Source: Nocardia paucivorans NBRC 100373 (GTDB lineage: Bacteria > Actinomycetota > Actinomycetes > Mycobacteriales > Mycobacteriaceae). From it: a DNA stretch of 64,000 nt. The translations under genes and the position numbers were made by a program. The notes under the pieces are model-generated. The model saw only the letters and a program-made list of their open reading frames with translations. It searched no databases and was not told the origin of the DNA. Location of the stretch: the NCBI RefSeq assembly GCF_000308675.1, contig NZ_BAGE01000041.1:470612-534611 (forward strand), written 5' to 3'. Shown here in pieces: positions 19,969 through 29,647 of this stretch (positions are counted from its first letter, which is position 1; each line of letters starts with the position of its first letter).

Positions 19969-20808
19969 CTACTGCTGAGCGGTCTGCCCCTTGTTCAGTT
20001 GCGTGTTCAGTTGCGGTTGCGCCGGCTCGGCCTGAGGCTTGGCGGCGTCGAGGGCGGAACCGCTGCTTCCGGTGGGCAACGACTCACCCCGCATCGACGC
20101 CCGAATCTGCTCCAACCGGTTGTGCCCGGCCATCTGGACGCTGGCCTGCTGCACCTCCAGCATCCGCCCCTGCACCGAGTTCTGCGCCAGTTCGGCGGCG
20201 CCGAGCGCATTGGCGTAGCGACGCTCGATCTTGTCGCGCACCGCGTCCAGGCTCGGCACGTTGCCCGGGGCCGACAGGGTGCTGTCCATCTGCTGCAACG
20301 AGGCGCTGACCTGCTCCTGCATCTTGGCCTGCTCCAGCTGGCTGAGCAGTTTGGTGCGTTCGGCGACCTTCTGCTGCAGCAGCATGGCGTTCTGCTCGAC
20401 CGCCTTCTTGGCCTGCGCCGCCGCCTGCAGCGACTGATCGTGGAGCACCTTCAGGTCTTCGACGGCCTGCTCGGCCGTGACCAGCTGGGCGGCGAACGCC
20501 TCGGCGGCGTTGGTGTACTGGATAGCCTTCTCGGTATCGCCCGCGGCATTGGCCTGATCGGCCAGCAACACCGCCTGCCGGGCATTGGCGTTGAGCTTCT
20601 CGACCTCGTCGAGCTGGCGATTCAGCTTCATCTCCAGCTGCCGCTGATTGCCGATCACCGAGGCCGCCTGTTGCGACAGAGCCTGGTGCTGGCGTTGGGC
20701 CTCCTCGATCGCCTGCTGAATCTGCACCTTCGGATCCGCGTGTTCCTCGACCTTGGCGTCGAAAAGGGCCATCAGGTACTTCCAGGCCTTGACGAACGGA
20801 TTAGCCAT
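19969..20808 (-). CDS. pspA: phage-shock protein A / IM30 family
   Basis: Peripheral membrane protein that polymerises on stressed membranes and sequesters its transcription factor. It is the homologue of the mycobacterial 35-kDa antigen. The 279-residue protein starts [20 protein letters not shown], the amphipathic membrane-binding helix. A long coiled coil (about residues 25-220) follows, then a Gln/Pro/Ala-rich tail. The ATG at 20808 is chosen because the family begins there. An in-frame ATG 60 bases upstream would add a basic non-homologous stretch. It is followed by pspM and preceded by clgR on the same strand. Confidence 0.95.
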   Translation of the reverse strand: MANPFVKAWKYLMALFDAKVEEHADPKVQIQQAIEEAQRQHQALSQQAASVIGNQRQLEMKLNRQLDEVEKLNANARQAVLLADQANAAGDTEKAIQYTNAAEAFAAQLVTAEQAVEDLKVLHDQSLQAAAQAKKAVEQNAMLLQQKVAERTKLLSQLEQAKMQEQVSASLQQMDSTLSAPGNVPSLDAVRDKIERRYANALGAAELAQNSVQGRMLEVQQASVQMAGHNRLEQIRASMRGESLPTGSSGSALDAAKPQAEPAQPQLNTQLNKGQTAQQ

Positions 20809-21041
20809 CGGTTGATCCCGCCTCCATCTGCTGTGCCGCCTGCGCGACGTGCGGTGCGCGACCGTCACGCACCCGGTATATGCCTATCCTCCACCATTTC
20901 GACGCCCGATACCGGTGACCGAGCGTTACCGCGTCCGGATCGTGAACCCGTAACCGACGCCCCCTACGAATCTATCCGGTCCCCCACCCGGCGCGCATCG
21001 GCATGGACCCCGGTCTTTCCCCCATATCCCGGCGGGCACGA

Positions 21042-21524
21042 CTAGGCGACCTTGACCAGCACCAGGGTTTCGTTCTTCGGCGCCGGGATGACGATTCGGG
21101 TGTCCTCATCGATCTGCGGCCGAGCCACGGCCGTATCGGTTCCGACGGATGCGGTCTCGACCTCGGCCGGTGCGGGACGATCGGCATCGACCACGGTGGC
21201 GGGTTCCGCAGCCGGGACCGAAACGGTCTCGGGTTCGACCGTGGCGGTATCGCCGGCCGACGCGGCCTGCTCGGCGCCCACCGCGTTCATATCGCTGTCG
21301 GCGATGATCGTGCTCACATCCCACAGCACCCGGGACAGCGGGACGTCCAATGCCTCGCAGATCGCCGCCAGCAGTTCACTGGAGGCCTCTTTACGGCCCC
21401 GTTCCACTTCCGACAGGTATCCCAGACTCACTCGGGCCGAGGTGGACACTTCCCGCAGGGTCCGGCTCTGGGCGAGGCGAGCACGCCGCAGACTGTCCCC
21501 GATGGCCTCTCGCAGCAGCGTCAT
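21042..21524 (-). CDS. clgR: HTH transcriptional regulator ClgR
   Basis: XRE-type activator of Clp protease and psp genes in actinobacteria. The 160-residue protein has an N-terminal helix-turn-helix ([14 protein letters not shown] residues 20-60, with [17 protein letters not shown] as the recognition region). A long Ala/Thr/Glu-rich linker follows, and the protein ends in the hydrophobic LVLVKVA. ClgR is known to be a Clp substrate with a C-terminal recognition element, and this tail is a plausible one. The ATG at 21524 follows GGAGAA. A 16-bp palindrome lies 44-59 bp upstream. Confidence 0.92.
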   Translation of the reverse strand: MTLLREAIGDSLRRARLAQSRTLREVSTSARVSLGYLSEVERGRKEASSELLAAICEALDVPLSRVLWDVSTIIADSDMNAVGAEQAASAGDTATVEPETVSVPAAEPATVVDADRPAPAEVETASVGTDTAVARPQIDEDTRIVIPAPKNETLVLVKVA

Positions 21525-21567
21525 CGCGTTCTCCTTCTCCCGGTAGGCGCTCGGCCCGTACGGCGGA

Positions 21568-21583
21568 GCGTGCCGTGGCACGC
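21568..21583. promoter_or_regulatory. 16-bp palindrome upstream of clgR
   Basis: GCGTGCCGTGGCACGC: 7-bp arms around a 2-bp centre, 44-59 bp before the clgR ATG and inside the clgR-cinA gap. The position suits an autoregulatory operator. It does not fit the ClgR box consensus I recall, so the binding protein is open. Confidence 0.45.
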
Positions 21584-21665
21584 GCCGTCCTTTCTGGCAC
21601 AACGTGGAATCGGGCGAATTGGTTCCCGCACGCGGTGGAAGCACGGCCGAGTGGTCACCGGAAAT

Positions 21666-22196
21666 TCATCCGGTGGCCGCGCCACCGCGTATACACCGCA
21701 ACAGTTCCCGTATCGCCGTCCGTGTCGCGTCGAACCTGATATTCCACCGGTCGCCCGACAGTTTCAACCGCATAACCTCGGTATGCCCCGGACCGGCCAG
21801 TCCGAGGAACACCGTGCCGGCGCCGATACCGTTCTGCGGATCCGGTCCGGCCACTCCGGTCAGCCCGATCCCCCAGTCCGCGGCGCAGCGGGTTCGAGCC
21901 CCGACCGCCAGTTGTTCGGCGGTGGTGACCGCGACCGGCCCCTCGGTGGCGAGTATCTCCTCGCTCACCCCGGCCAGTTCGTGCTTCATATCCGTGGCGT
22001 ACACCACCAGTCCACCGCGGAGCACGGCGCTGGCGCCCGGCACACCCGCGATGGTCGCGGCCACCAGACCGGCGGTCAGCGATTCCGCGGTGGCGACGGT
22101 TCGGTTGGTCGCGCGCAACGCCCGCACCAATGCGGCGGCGTCGGTATCCGCCACCAACGGATCGGTCGTGGCCACCCGAGCACCGGTCCCGCTCAT
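21666..22196 (-). CDS. CinA C-terminal family protein (nicotinamide-nucleotide amidase-like)
   Basis: A 176-residue protein with only the CinA C-terminal domain. In enzymes of the PncC type, this domain deamidates nicotinamide mononucleotide to nicotinate mononucleotide in pyridine-nucleotide salvage. The conserved AESLTAGLVAATIAGVPGAS and GLTGVAGPD motifs are present. The N-terminal domain of full-length CinA is absent, as in most actinobacteria. The start at 22196 overlaps the pgsA stop by ATGA, indicating coupling. The frame continues upstream but only inside pgsA. Confidence 0.88.
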   Translation of the reverse strand: MSGTGARVATTDPLVADTDAAALVRALRATNRTVATAESLTAGLVAATIAGVPGASAVLRGGLVVYATDMKHELAGVSEEILATEGPVAVTTAEQLAVGARTRCAADWGIGLTGVAGPDPQNGIGAGTVFLGLAGPGHTEVMRLKLSGDRWNIRFDATRTAIRELLRCIRGGAATG

Positions 22197-22837
22197 GCGC
22201 CGCGCGACCGTCGGGAGCCGGCGAACCACAGCCGCACCGCCTGTCCCAGATAGTCCAGCCCGGTGACCACCGTGAGCACCAACGCGACCCACATCAATGT
22301 CATCCCCGCCGTCGCGAACCCGCCCGACAGCGGAAGCAGCAACACCCCGATGGCCAATGACTGCACCAGGGTTTTCAGTTTTCCGCCATGTCCGGCCGGG
22401 ATCACACCGTAGCGGGCCACCGCCAACCGCAGCAGCGTCACCGCGATCTCACGGAAACAGATCACCACGGTCATCCACCAGGCGAGCTCCCCCAGCAGTG
22501 ACAGCCCGATCAGCGCCGACCCGATCAATGCCTTGTCCGCGATCGGGTCGGCGAGTTTGCCGAAATCGGTGATCAACCCGTATTTGCGAGCCAGTTGCCC
22601 ATCGAAACGGTCGGTGATGGCGGCGAGCCCGAACAGCGCGGTGGCGGTGATCCGCCAACCGGTCTGGTGTCCCCCGCCGGCGAACAGGGCGACAACGAAC
22701 AGTGGAACCAGGCCGATCCGCACCATGGTGAGCACATTCGCGATATTCCACAGCGGAACGGCGGTCTCGGTCCGCGCCGGACGCGGTGATACGGGAAGGG
22801 TCGGCCGGCGGTCCATCTCCTCGGGGTACACGCTCAT
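22193..22837 (-). CDS. pgsA: CDP-diacylglycerol-glycerol-3-phosphate 3-phosphatidyltransferase
   Basis: Membrane CDP-alcohol phosphotransferase making phosphatidylglycerophosphate, the precursor of phosphatidylglycerol and cardiolipin. The 214-residue protein carries the family motif D-G-x2-A-R-x8-G-x3-D-x3-D in DRFDGQLARKYGLIT to the following DFGKLADPIAD, with several transmembrane helices around it. ATG at 22837 (MSVYPEEMDRRPT). It corresponds to the pgsA3 position in mycobacteria as recalled. It is divergent from argA. Confidence 0.9.
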   Translation of the reverse strand: MSVYPEEMDRRPTLPVSPRPARTETAVPLWNIANVLTMVRIGLVPLFVVALFAGGGHQTGWRITATALFGLAAITDRFDGQLARKYGLITDFGKLADPIADKALIGSALIGLSLLGELAWWMTVVICFREIAVTLLRLAVARYGVIPAGHGGKLKTLVQSLAIGVLLLPLSGGFATAGMTLMWVALVLTVVTGLDYLGQAVRLWFAGSRRSRGA

Positions 22838-22950
22838 GGCCGCCTCTCGAAGGGCCAGTCGCGCTGCCCGGCGCGGAAGAGGGGGCGGTACGACTGGGGG
22901 TGCGGCACACCCCAAGCCTATCGGTAGGGGAGCCGACTACTGTGCACCCC

Positions 22951-23502
22951 ATGACCTCACTGGGACCACGGGGTGGTTCGACCGGCGATGCGCCCGAAAT
23001 ATCGGCCGACGAAGTGACGGTGCGGCGCGCGCGCACCTCCGACGTTCCCTCCATCAAGGCGCTGGTCGATATCTACGCGGGCCGGATTCTGTTGGAGAAG
23101 AACCTGGTCAACCTGTATGAGGCGGTTCAGGAGTTCTGGGTCGCCGAACAGGGTGGTCGAGTGGTCGGCTGCGGCGCCCTCCATGTGTTGTGGGCCGATC
23201 TGGGGGAGGTCCGCACCGTGGCGGTCCATCCGGATGTCAAGGGGCACGGTGTGGGAAAACTCATTGTGCGGCGATTGATCGAGGTGGCTCGAGAGCTGGA
23301 ACTGCAACGGCTGTTCGTGCTCACCTTCGAGGTGGAGTTCTTCGGCCGACACGGTTTCGTGGAGATCGATGGCACCCCGGTGACCGCCGAGGTCTATGCC
23401 GAGATGTGTCGCTCCTACGACACCGGTGTCGCCGAATTCCTGGACCTGAGTTATGTGAAACCGAACACTCTCGGCAATACCCGCATGCTGCTGACCCTGT
23501 AG
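22951..23502 (+). CDS. argA: amino-acid N-acetyltransferase (ArgA)
   Basis: GNAT-fold acetyltransferase for the first step of arginine synthesis, L-glutamate to N-acetylglutamate. The 183-residue protein is the short actinobacterial form, without the kinase-like domain of E. coli ArgA. The acetyl-CoA loop VHPDVKGHGVGKLIV is at about residues 96-110. The ATG at 22951 starts 29 residues before the GNAT core. Divergent from pgsA across 113 bp, as in mycobacteria. Confidence 0.88.
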   Translation: MTSLGPRGGSTGDAPEISADEVTVRRARTSDVPSIKALVDIYAGRILLEKNLVNLYEAVQEFWVAEQGGRVVGCGALHVLWADLGEVRTVAVHPDVKGHGVGKLIVRRLIEVARELELQRLFVLTFEVEFFGRHGFVEIDGTPVTAEVYAEMCRSYDTGVAEFLDLSYVKPNTLGNTRMLLTL

Positions 23503-23543
23503 GGGAATGGCAGGGCAGCGGCGGCATCGTTAAGCTTCGGCGC

Positions 23544-23834
23544 GTGCCGATCTTCGCAGTCCACTACACCTATTCCGCCGCCACCCTCGCCGATCGCGAC
23601 ACCCATCGTCCCGACCACCGCGGCTGGTTGGCCGATCTGCTGGCCGACGGCACCCTGCTCAGCAGCGGCCCGTACCCGGATGGTTCCGGCGCGTTGCTGC
23701 TGATGCGCGCGGACGACGAGGCCGCGATGAAGGAGCTGTTGACCCGGGACCCGTTCGCACGTCGGGAACTGATCGACGAGGTCCGCGTGGTCGAATGGCA
23801 GCCGGTGCTCGGCACCTTCGCCGACGCCGGATAG
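23544..23834 (+). CDS. YciI family protein
   Basis: A 96-residue ferredoxin-like fold protein. The family hallmarks are visible: an early strand (VPIFAVHYTY), a His-containing HRPDHRGWL helix, GSGALLLMRADDEAAMKELLTRDPF (the family D-P-F motif) and EVRVVEWQPV at the end. The conserved His-Asp pair of this family is thought to be catalytic in some members, but no general function is known. GTG start at 23544, 41 bp after argA on the same strand. It is convergent with terC. Confidence 0.85.
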   Translation: MPIFAVHYTYSAATLADRDTHRPDHRGWLADLLADGTLLSSGPYPDGSGALLLMRADDEAAMKELLTRDPFARRELIDEVRVVEWQPVLGTFADAG

Positions 23835-23873
23835 GAATATCCGCCGCGACGGCCCACCGACCGGAACGGACGG

Positions 23874-24893
23874 TCACCGCTCGCGCGATACGATCCCCGA
23901 GTCCGAGGGCTCGGGCGGCCGAGCTCCGCCACCGGTCCGCCACAGACTGGCCCCCGTGGCGAGCACCAGGATTCCGATGATCACCGACAGCGAGGCGACC
24001 GTGGAGATCTCCGGCACCGGCACCTGCTCGCCGCCGTTGACGAACGGCAGGCTGTTCTCGTGGAGCGCGTGCAGCACCAGTTTCACCCCGATGAACGCCA
24101 GGATCGCGGCCAAACCGTAGGACAGGTAGACCAGCCGGTCCAGTAGGCCTCCGATGAGGAAATACAGCTGCCGCAGACCCATGAGCGCGAAAGCGTTGGC
24201 GGTGAACACCAGGTAGGGCTGTTCGGTGAGGCCGTAGATGGCCGGTATGGAGTCCAACGCGAACAACAGATCGGCGAATCCGATCGCCAGCAGGGCCAAC
24301 AGCATGGGGGTGACCACGCGCTTGCCGTCGACCCGGGCGGTGAGAGAGTCGCCGTGGAAGCGGTCGGTGGTCGGTACCAGGCGTCGGACCAGCGCGACGA
24401 TTCGGCTGTCGCGTTTACGCTCCTGTTCGATCTCGTGCCCGCTCTCTTTCAGGAGTTTGGCGGCGGTATAGATCAAGAAGATGCCGAACAGATAGAAAAC
24501 CCAGCTGAAGGCGCCGATCGCGGCAGCGCCGACGGCGATGAACACCCCACGCATCATCAGCGCGACCACGATGCCGATCAGCAGAACCTTCTGCTGGTAT
24601 GCCCGCGGCACCGCGAAGGTGGACATGATGATGAGGAATACGAACAGGTTGTCCACCGAGAGCGCCTTCTCGGTGATGAAACCCGCGTAGTACTCCCCCG
24701 CATGGCCGGCGCCCCATTTCGCGACGACCAGACCGCCGAAGGCGAGGGCGAGGCCGATATAGAACGCCGACCAGAACGCGGATTCCCGGAAGGTCGGTTC
24801 GTGCGGTGTGCGCACATGGGCGAAGAAATCGAAGACGAACAGACCGAGAATCACCAGGATGGTGATCCCCCATACCAATGTCGTTACCTGCAT
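23874..24893 (-). CDS. TerC family integral membrane protein
   Basis: A 339-residue polytopic membrane protein with about eight or nine helices. The TerC/Alx signatures are SVDNLFVF in the first half and DLLFALDSIPAIYG in the second, with conserved acidic residues inside the membrane. Family members are linked to tellurite resistance and, better supported, to manganese or metal efflux linked to exported metalloproteins. A charged loop (KESGHEIEQERKRDSRIV) separates the halves. No riboswitch was recognised upstream. Confidence 0.9.
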   Translation of the reverse strand: MQVTTLVWGITILVILGLFVFDFFAHVRTPHEPTFRESAFWSAFYIGLALAFGGLVVAKWGAGHAGEYYAGFITEKALSVDNLFVFLIIMSTFAVPRAYQQKVLLIGIVVALMMRGVFIAVGAAAIGAFSWVFYLFGIFLIYTAAKLLKESGHEIEQERKRDSRIVALVRRLVPTTDRFHGDSLTARVDGKRVVTPMLLALLAIGFADLLFALDSIPAIYGLTEQPYLVFTANAFALMGLRQLYFLIGGLLDRLVYLSYGLAAILAFIGVKLVLHALHENSLPFVNGGEQVPVPEISTVASLSVIIGILVLATGASLWRTGGGARPPEPSDSGIVSRER

Positions 24894-25037
24894 GCGGCGA
24901 TCCGTTCGACGGTGCGACCCATGCCGCCATTATGCCTGATTTGTCCGATTTTCTCGGATTGCGGGGTGCCCCGGTCGCATTTCATACCCGCCGAGAGGCC
25001 GATGTGATCCGGTCCTCCCGGCGGCATGGGAAACCGT

Positions 25038-27689
25038 TCAGTCCTCGGACGACTCCGGGGCATCGTCCCCGCCGCCGCGAATCGACCAGAGCAGTCCGTC
25101 GAGTTCGTCCGGTTTGACCAGGACCTCCCGCGCCTTCGACCCCTCGCTGGGACCCACCACCCCGCGGGTCTCCATCAGATCCATCAACCGACCGGCCTTG
25201 GCGAAACCGACCCGCAATTTGCGTTGCAGCATCGAGGTCGACCCGAACTGGGAGGTGACCACCAGCTCCACCGCCTGCAAGAACAGGTCCAGATCGTCGC
25301 CGATATCGGGGTCGACATCCTTCTTCTCCCCCGCCTTGGCGCTGGTGACCCCTTCGGTGTATTCGGGCTCGGCCTGTTTCTTGGTGAACTCGACGACGGC
25401 CTGGATCTCCTCGTCGCTGATGAACGCGCCCTGCAATCGGATCGGTTTTCCCGCTCCCATGGGCAGGAAGAGCCCGTCACCCATACCGATGAGTTTCTCG
25501 GCCCCGGGTTGGTCCAGGATCACCCGGGAATCGGTGAGCGAGGAGGTGGCGAACGCCAACCGGGACGGCACGTTCGTCTTGATCAGACCGGTGACCACAT
25601 CCACCGACGGACGCTGGGTGGCCAGCACCAGATGGATACCCGCGGCCCGCGCCTTCTGGGTGATTCGCACGATGGCGTCCTCGACATCGCGCGGCGCGGT
25701 CATCATCAAATCGGCCAGCTCGTCGACGATGGCGAGAATGTACGGATAGGGGCGGTACACCCGTTCGCTGCCCAACGGGGTGGTGATGGCCCCCGATTTG
25801 ACCTTCCGATTGAAGTCGTCGATATGCCGGACCCGGCTGGCCTGCATGTCCTGATAACGCTGCTCCATCTCCTCCACCAGCCAGGCCAGCGCGGCCGCGG
25901 CCTTCTTCGGCTGGGTGATGATGGGAGTGATCAGATGCGGAATGCCCTCGTAGGGGGTCAGTTCCACCATCTTCGGATCGATCAGGATCATCCGGACCTC
26001 GTCCGGGGTGGCCCGCTGCAGCAGCGAGACCAGCATCGAGTTCACGAAACTCGACTTACCGGACCCGGTGGAACCGGCCACCAGAAGATGCGGCATCTTC
26101 GCCAGATTGGCCGCGACGAATTCGCCTTCGATGTTCTTGCCGAGTCCGATCACCAGCGGATGGTGATCGTTACGGGTCGCGGGCGCCTTCAACACATCCG
26201 CCAGACGCACCAGTTCTCGATCGGAATTGGGCACCTCGATACCCACCGCGGACTTACCCGGAATGGGGGCCAGCAGTCGCACGTTCTCGGTGGCGACGGC
26301 ATAGGCGATATTGCGGGCCAGCGCGGTGATCTTCTCCACCTTCACCCCGGGGCCGAGTTCGACCTCGTATCGGGTGACCGTCGGCCCCCGGACGAATCCG
26401 GTCACCGCGGCATCGATCCTGAACTGCACCAGCACCTCGGTGATCGCCTCGATCATCGATTCGTTCGCGGCGCTGCGTTTCTTGGGCGGGTCGCCATCGA
26501 TGAGCAGTTTCATCGGCGGCAGTGTGTACCCGCCCTCGGTGACCCGCTCGGTGACGAACTCCGGTTCCGGCAGGGGCAGCGGGGTCTGGTCGACGGGTTC
26601 GGCCGCGCGTTTTCTCCGCTTCGGCCGTTCGGCGGGCGGCTCGGCGATCGACGCGGATTCGGCAGCAATCGGTTTCGCATCGCGCAGCGGCGGCTCACCC
26701 GCGGTATCGGCATCCTCGTATTCGTCGGTCGGGTAACTCTCGGCGGAACCGCGTCCGCGCCGACGCGAACGGGGCCGAGGCGCGGGGAAACCATCCGTAC
26801 CGTACTCGGCAGGCCCGTATTCGGACCGGTAATCGCCATATTCGTCGTCCGCCGGCTCCGCGCCACCGGTGCCGAAGTACTCGCGTAGCCGCTGAGGCAC
26901 CTCCCGGACCGTTGTCCCGGTGAGCAGCAGCGCGCCGAAAACGAGGGCCATCAACAGGATCGGGGTGGACAACCAGGCGGTGAACCCCTGGGTGATCGGA
27001 CCACCCATGACGAATCCCACGAAGCCCGCGGCGTGGGCGCGGCCCGCCGCGTCGCTGGGCGCGCCATCGGCGATATGCCACAGCCCGAGCAGCGGCAGCC
27101 CCACCAGCGCCCCACCCAACACCAGTCGGGGGCGGATCTCCGGCCGGGGCTCGGTGCGCATGAGCACCACGGCGATCCCGCACAGCACGAACGGCAACAT
27201 CCCGGAGGCAGAGCCCGTGATAGCGCGGACGGTGGTCTCCACCAGGCCCCCGACCGGCCCACCGGCCGAGAACCAAACCGCGGCCGCGATAACGGTGCCG
27301 ACCGCGATGAGTGCCAACGCGATACCGTCCCGCCGGTGGCCGTGTTCGATCTCGCCCGCCCGCCCGACGGCGCGAACGGTGGCGCCGAGTCCCCGCGCCG
27401 TCATGGTCCAGCCGCTGCCGAGGGCCCGACCGAATACCGCCACCGGCGCCGTATCGGACTGCCGACGGGCCGGTTTTCGCGGGGCGGCGGCCCGTCCGCG
27501 CGGGGCGGCGGCCCGGCTCGTGGCGCCCGAACGAGCGGTTTTTGCACGAGAGGTCTTCGCACGGGGAGTATCCGAACGTGCAGTGGTCGAGCGCGCGCTG
27601 CCCGAACGAGAACGTGCCGTGGTCGAGCGCCCCCGAGCCGATCCCGCCCGCGCACCCGTCGTGGTCGTGCTGCGGGACTTACCTGCCAT
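25038..27689 (-). CDS. ftsK: DNA translocase FtsK
   Basis: Membrane-anchored hexameric DNA pump that clears chromosome termini from the division septum and directs dimer resolution. The 883-residue protein has a 60-residue Ser/Thr/Arg/Ala-rich basic N-terminus (repeated S-T-T-A-R-S), four or five transmembrane helices to about residue 265, and a short linker. The motor follows with Walker A GSTGSGKSS and Walker B MILIDPKM. The C-terminal gamma winged helix (VTSQFGSTSMLQRKLRVGFAKAGRLM) reads KOPS-type sequences. The linker is far shorter than in E. coli. Confidence 0.96.
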   Translation of the reverse strand: MAGKSRSTTTTGARAGSARGRSTTARSRSGSARSTTARSDTPRAKTSRAKTARSGATSRAAAPRGRAAAPRKPARRQSDTAPVAVFGRALGSGWTMTARGLGATVRAVGRAGEIEHGHRRDGIALALIAVGTVIAAAVWFSAGGPVGGLVETTVRAITGSASGMLPFVLCGIAVVLMRTEPRPEIRPRLVLGGALVGLPLLGLWHIADGAPSDAAGRAHAAGFVGFVMGGPITQGFTAWLSTPILLMALVFGALLLTGTTVREVPQRLREYFGTGGAEPADDEYGDYRSEYGPAEYGTDGFPAPRPRSRRRGRGSAESYPTDEYEDADTAGEPPLRDAKPIAAESASIAEPPAERPKRRKRAAEPVDQTPLPLPEPEFVTERVTEGGYTLPPMKLLIDGDPPKKRSAANESMIEAITEVLVQFRIDAAVTGFVRGPTVTRYEVELGPGVKVEKITALARNIAYAVATENVRLLAPIPGKSAVGIEVPNSDRELVRLADVLKAPATRNDHHPLVIGLGKNIEGEFVAANLAKMPHLLVAGSTGSGKSSFVNSMLVSLLQRATPDEVRMILIDPKMVELTPYEGIPHLITPIITQPKKAAAALAWLVEEMEQRYQDMQASRVRHIDDFNRKVKSGAITTPLGSERVYRPYPYILAIVDELADLMMTAPRDVEDAIVRITQKARAAGIHLVLATQRPSVDVVTGLIKTNVPSRLAFATSSLTDSRVILDQPGAEKLIGMGDGLFLPMGAGKPIRLQGAFISDEEIQAVVEFTKKQAEPEYTEGVTSAKAGEKKDVDPDIGDDLDLFLQAVELVVTSQFGSTSMLQRKLRVGFAKAGRLMDLMETRGVVGPSEGSKAREVLVKPDELDGLLWSIRGGGDDAPESSED

Positions 27690-27842
27690 GGGCTCAGGCT
27701 AGCCGCATTCGCCGCGGCGAGACCATCCGCAACACTGGTATCGCCCGTCGCACCCGACGAAGAACATCCGACGTACCGCACCGCATACCGGCGCCATCCG
27801 GCCCCGGAGCTCCGTCGTAGGAAAAGGAACCGCCCGCGGCGA

Positions 27843-28460
27843 TCACACCGATCGGTCCAGGCCCAACACCGTTCGCACGGCCTCCGGATCACCCGCTGTC
27901 TCGATCCGGACCTGGTCGCGGCCGAAGGCGTGCAACAGTAGTTCGGCGGGTGTCCCCGTCACGGTCACCGGGTCTCCGACCTTGGCACCGACCCGGGTCC
28001 GCGCACCCTCGGGTGTCACCAGATCCACCGGCACCGGGGATCTACGGTAGGTCATCGACGCCACCCGGCGCACCATCGACCACAGCCGTTGCTGATCCTC
28101 GGCGGACAGCTCCCGCGGCTCCCACCCCGGCCGGGCGCGACGCACATCCTCATGATGGACGAACATCTCGCTCAGATTCGCGACGGCGTCCACCGGACGC
28201 AGCGGCGACCACCAGGGTGGGCCATTGCGCACCCGGTCGAGCAGGTCGGGAAACGGCCGACGCGCGGCCTTGTCCTGCACCCGTCGCAGATATCCGGCGA
28301 ATGGACGCAACAGGATCCCCGGGGCGGCGTCGGGGCGGCGCTCCCGCACCACCAGATGCGCGGCGAGGTCGCGCACCGTCCACTCACCGCATAGAGTCGG
28401 CGCGTCCGGTCCGGCGATCTCCATCGTCTCGACGAGTGCGCGACGTTCCCGCTGGGCCAT
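27843..28460 (-). CDS. TIGR03085 family metal-binding protein (DinB-like fold)
   Basis: A 205-residue protein of the mycothiol-dependent maleylpyruvate isomerase/DinB-like superfamily. The N-terminal MAQRERRALVETMEIAGPDAPTLCGEWTVRDLAAHLVVRE is typical of TIGR03085. His35 and a later EMFVHHEDVRRA motif (His-His) supply the likely metal ligands. The function of this subfamily is unknown. The ATG at 28460 is far inside a longer open frame whose upstream part is non-coding. It is divergent from the DUF4189 gene across 141 bp. Confidence 0.85.
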   Translation of the reverse strand: MAQRERRALVETMEIAGPDAPTLCGEWTVRDLAAHLVVRERRPDAAPGILLRPFAGYLRRVQDKAARRPFPDLLDRVRNGPPWWSPLRPVDAVANLSEMFVHHEDVRRARPGWEPRELSAEDQQRLWSMVRRVASMTYRRSPVPVDLVTPEGARTRVGAKVGDPVTVTGTPAELLLHAFGRDQVRIETAGDPEAVRTVLGLDRSV

Positions 28461-28601
28461 GTTCACCACTCCAAATGTAGTGGAAGAACCGTTCCACGGG
28501 GCGCAGCCCATGGCTTTCGGGGCATTCGCTCGGTTGCCCTCCGATGGCCGGCTCTGTAGTTTGTCAGGCGATCCATAGGGTCGTGGATCGAAAAAGTAGA
28601 G

Positions 28602-29000
28602 ATGGGAACACCATTGAAGAAAATTCTCACCGTGGCCGCCGTGTTGGTGGCTACCATCGGTTCGATGCTGGCGGTCTCCGTGACACCGGCGCACGCGCAG
28701 CGGAGTAGTTACTACGGCGCCATCGCCGTCTCCCTGTCCACCGGGCGTTACGGTTACTCCTACGACTATCCCAGTTACTCCTCGGCCGAGGATCGCGCGG
28801 TGTCGGAATGTGGTGTCGCCGACTGCGTCGCCAAGATCTCCTGGCGCAACGGCTGCGGCGCCCTGGCGGTGTCCTCTCGTTACTACAGCTACGGCGCGGG
28901 CCCCACCCGCTCCTCGGCACGGGCCAAGGCACTGGCGAACAACCCGAGCAGCGGCGCCTACATCGAGCACTGGAACTGCACCTCCGGTTACTCGCTGTAA
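28602..29000 (+). CDS. secreted DUF4189 protein
   Basis: A 132-residue exported protein. The signal peptide is KKILTVAAVLVATIGSMLAV with a likely cleavage after AHA, around residue 32. The mature domain is the DUF4189 type (YYGAIAVSLSTGRYG, then AEDRAVSECG, the WRNGCGALAV core and a C-terminal HWNCTSGY) with four cysteines expected to form two disulfides. The Tyr/Ser-rich middle is notable. The ATG at 28602 has only a weak Shine-Dalgarno; a TTG at 28614 directly before KKIL is possible. It is followed by another secreted protein on the same strand. Confidence 0.85.
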   Translation: MGTPLKKILTVAAVLVATIGSMLAVSVTPAHAQRSSYYGAIAVSLSTGRYGYSYDYPSYSSAEDRAVSECGVADCVAKISWRNGCGALAVSSRYYSYGAGPTRSSARAKALANNPSSGAYIEHWNCTSGYSL

Positions 29001-29063
29001 GAAGCTCCGACAACCAGACCGGCCGACGCCGGGTCCGTGACTATTTCCGTAGGGGAACCAATC

Positions 29064-29621
29064 GTGAAAATTCGTCCTTTCCGGGTCGTGGCCGCCATCA
29101 CCATGGCCGCCGCCGCCCTCACCTTCACCGCGTGCACGTCCTCGGAGGAGTCGTCCGATGTGGGCTCGTCCGAAACCCAGGCCGCCGGCGACTTCGAGTC
29201 GGGCAAGAGCAGTGAGGGCACCGAAGAGGGTGCCGCCCCGGCCACCACCACGCCGCCCAACCTGCCCAAGCCCACCCCGGAAGAGCTCAACGACAAGATC
29301 AACCGTGCGCTCGACGGGTCGGTCAGCGAACAGGAGAAGCTGGCCTGGATCGAGGATGCCGAGCGGGATCCGCAGCTGGTCGACAAACTGGTCGACGCAG
29401 CCAAGAAGAACAAGGTCACGGTGAAGATCACCAAGGTGGGCGAGCCCGCCGACGGCAAGCTGAAGGCCGACGCCGAGGTCACCATCGACGGTCAGCCGGT
29501 GGAGAACGCCTCCGTCGACTTCATCGCCGAGGGCGATCAGTGGAAGATCGCGAACAAGTTCGCGTGCAATATCGTCAAGTCCGCCCAGCTCGACTCGGCC
29601 GCCTGCCAGCCCGACGAGTAA
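29064..29621 (+). CDS. MTB12-like low-molecular-weight antigen lipoprotein
   Basis: A 185-residue predicted lipoprotein: N-terminal KIRPF, a hydrophobic stretch, and lipobox FTAC with Cys24. A disordered Ser/Glu/Gly/Pro linker of about 50 residues follows. The C-terminal domain starts NLPKPTPEELNDKINRALDG and resembles the NTF2-like MTB12/CFP2 fold found in mycobacterial secreted antigens. The GTG at 29064 follows AGGGGAACC and puts a basic n-region directly before the hydrophobic core. It lies 63 bp after the DUF4189 gene and is closed by a strong hairpin. Confidence 0.82.
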   Translation: MKIRPFRVVAAITMAAAALTFTACTSSEESSDVGSSETQAAGDFESGKSSEGTEEGAAPATTTPPNLPKPTPEELNDKINRALDGSVSEQEKLAWIEDAERDPQLVDKLVDAAKKNKVTVKITKVGEPADGKLKADAEVTIDGQPVENASVDFIAEGDQWKIANKFACNIVKSAQLDSAACQPDE

Positions 29622-29647
29622 TACCGCGGGCACCACGACAGCCGATA

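Noticed and set aside
25026..26888. 620-codon plus-strand open frame
   Set aside because: Antisense to the ftsK motor domain.
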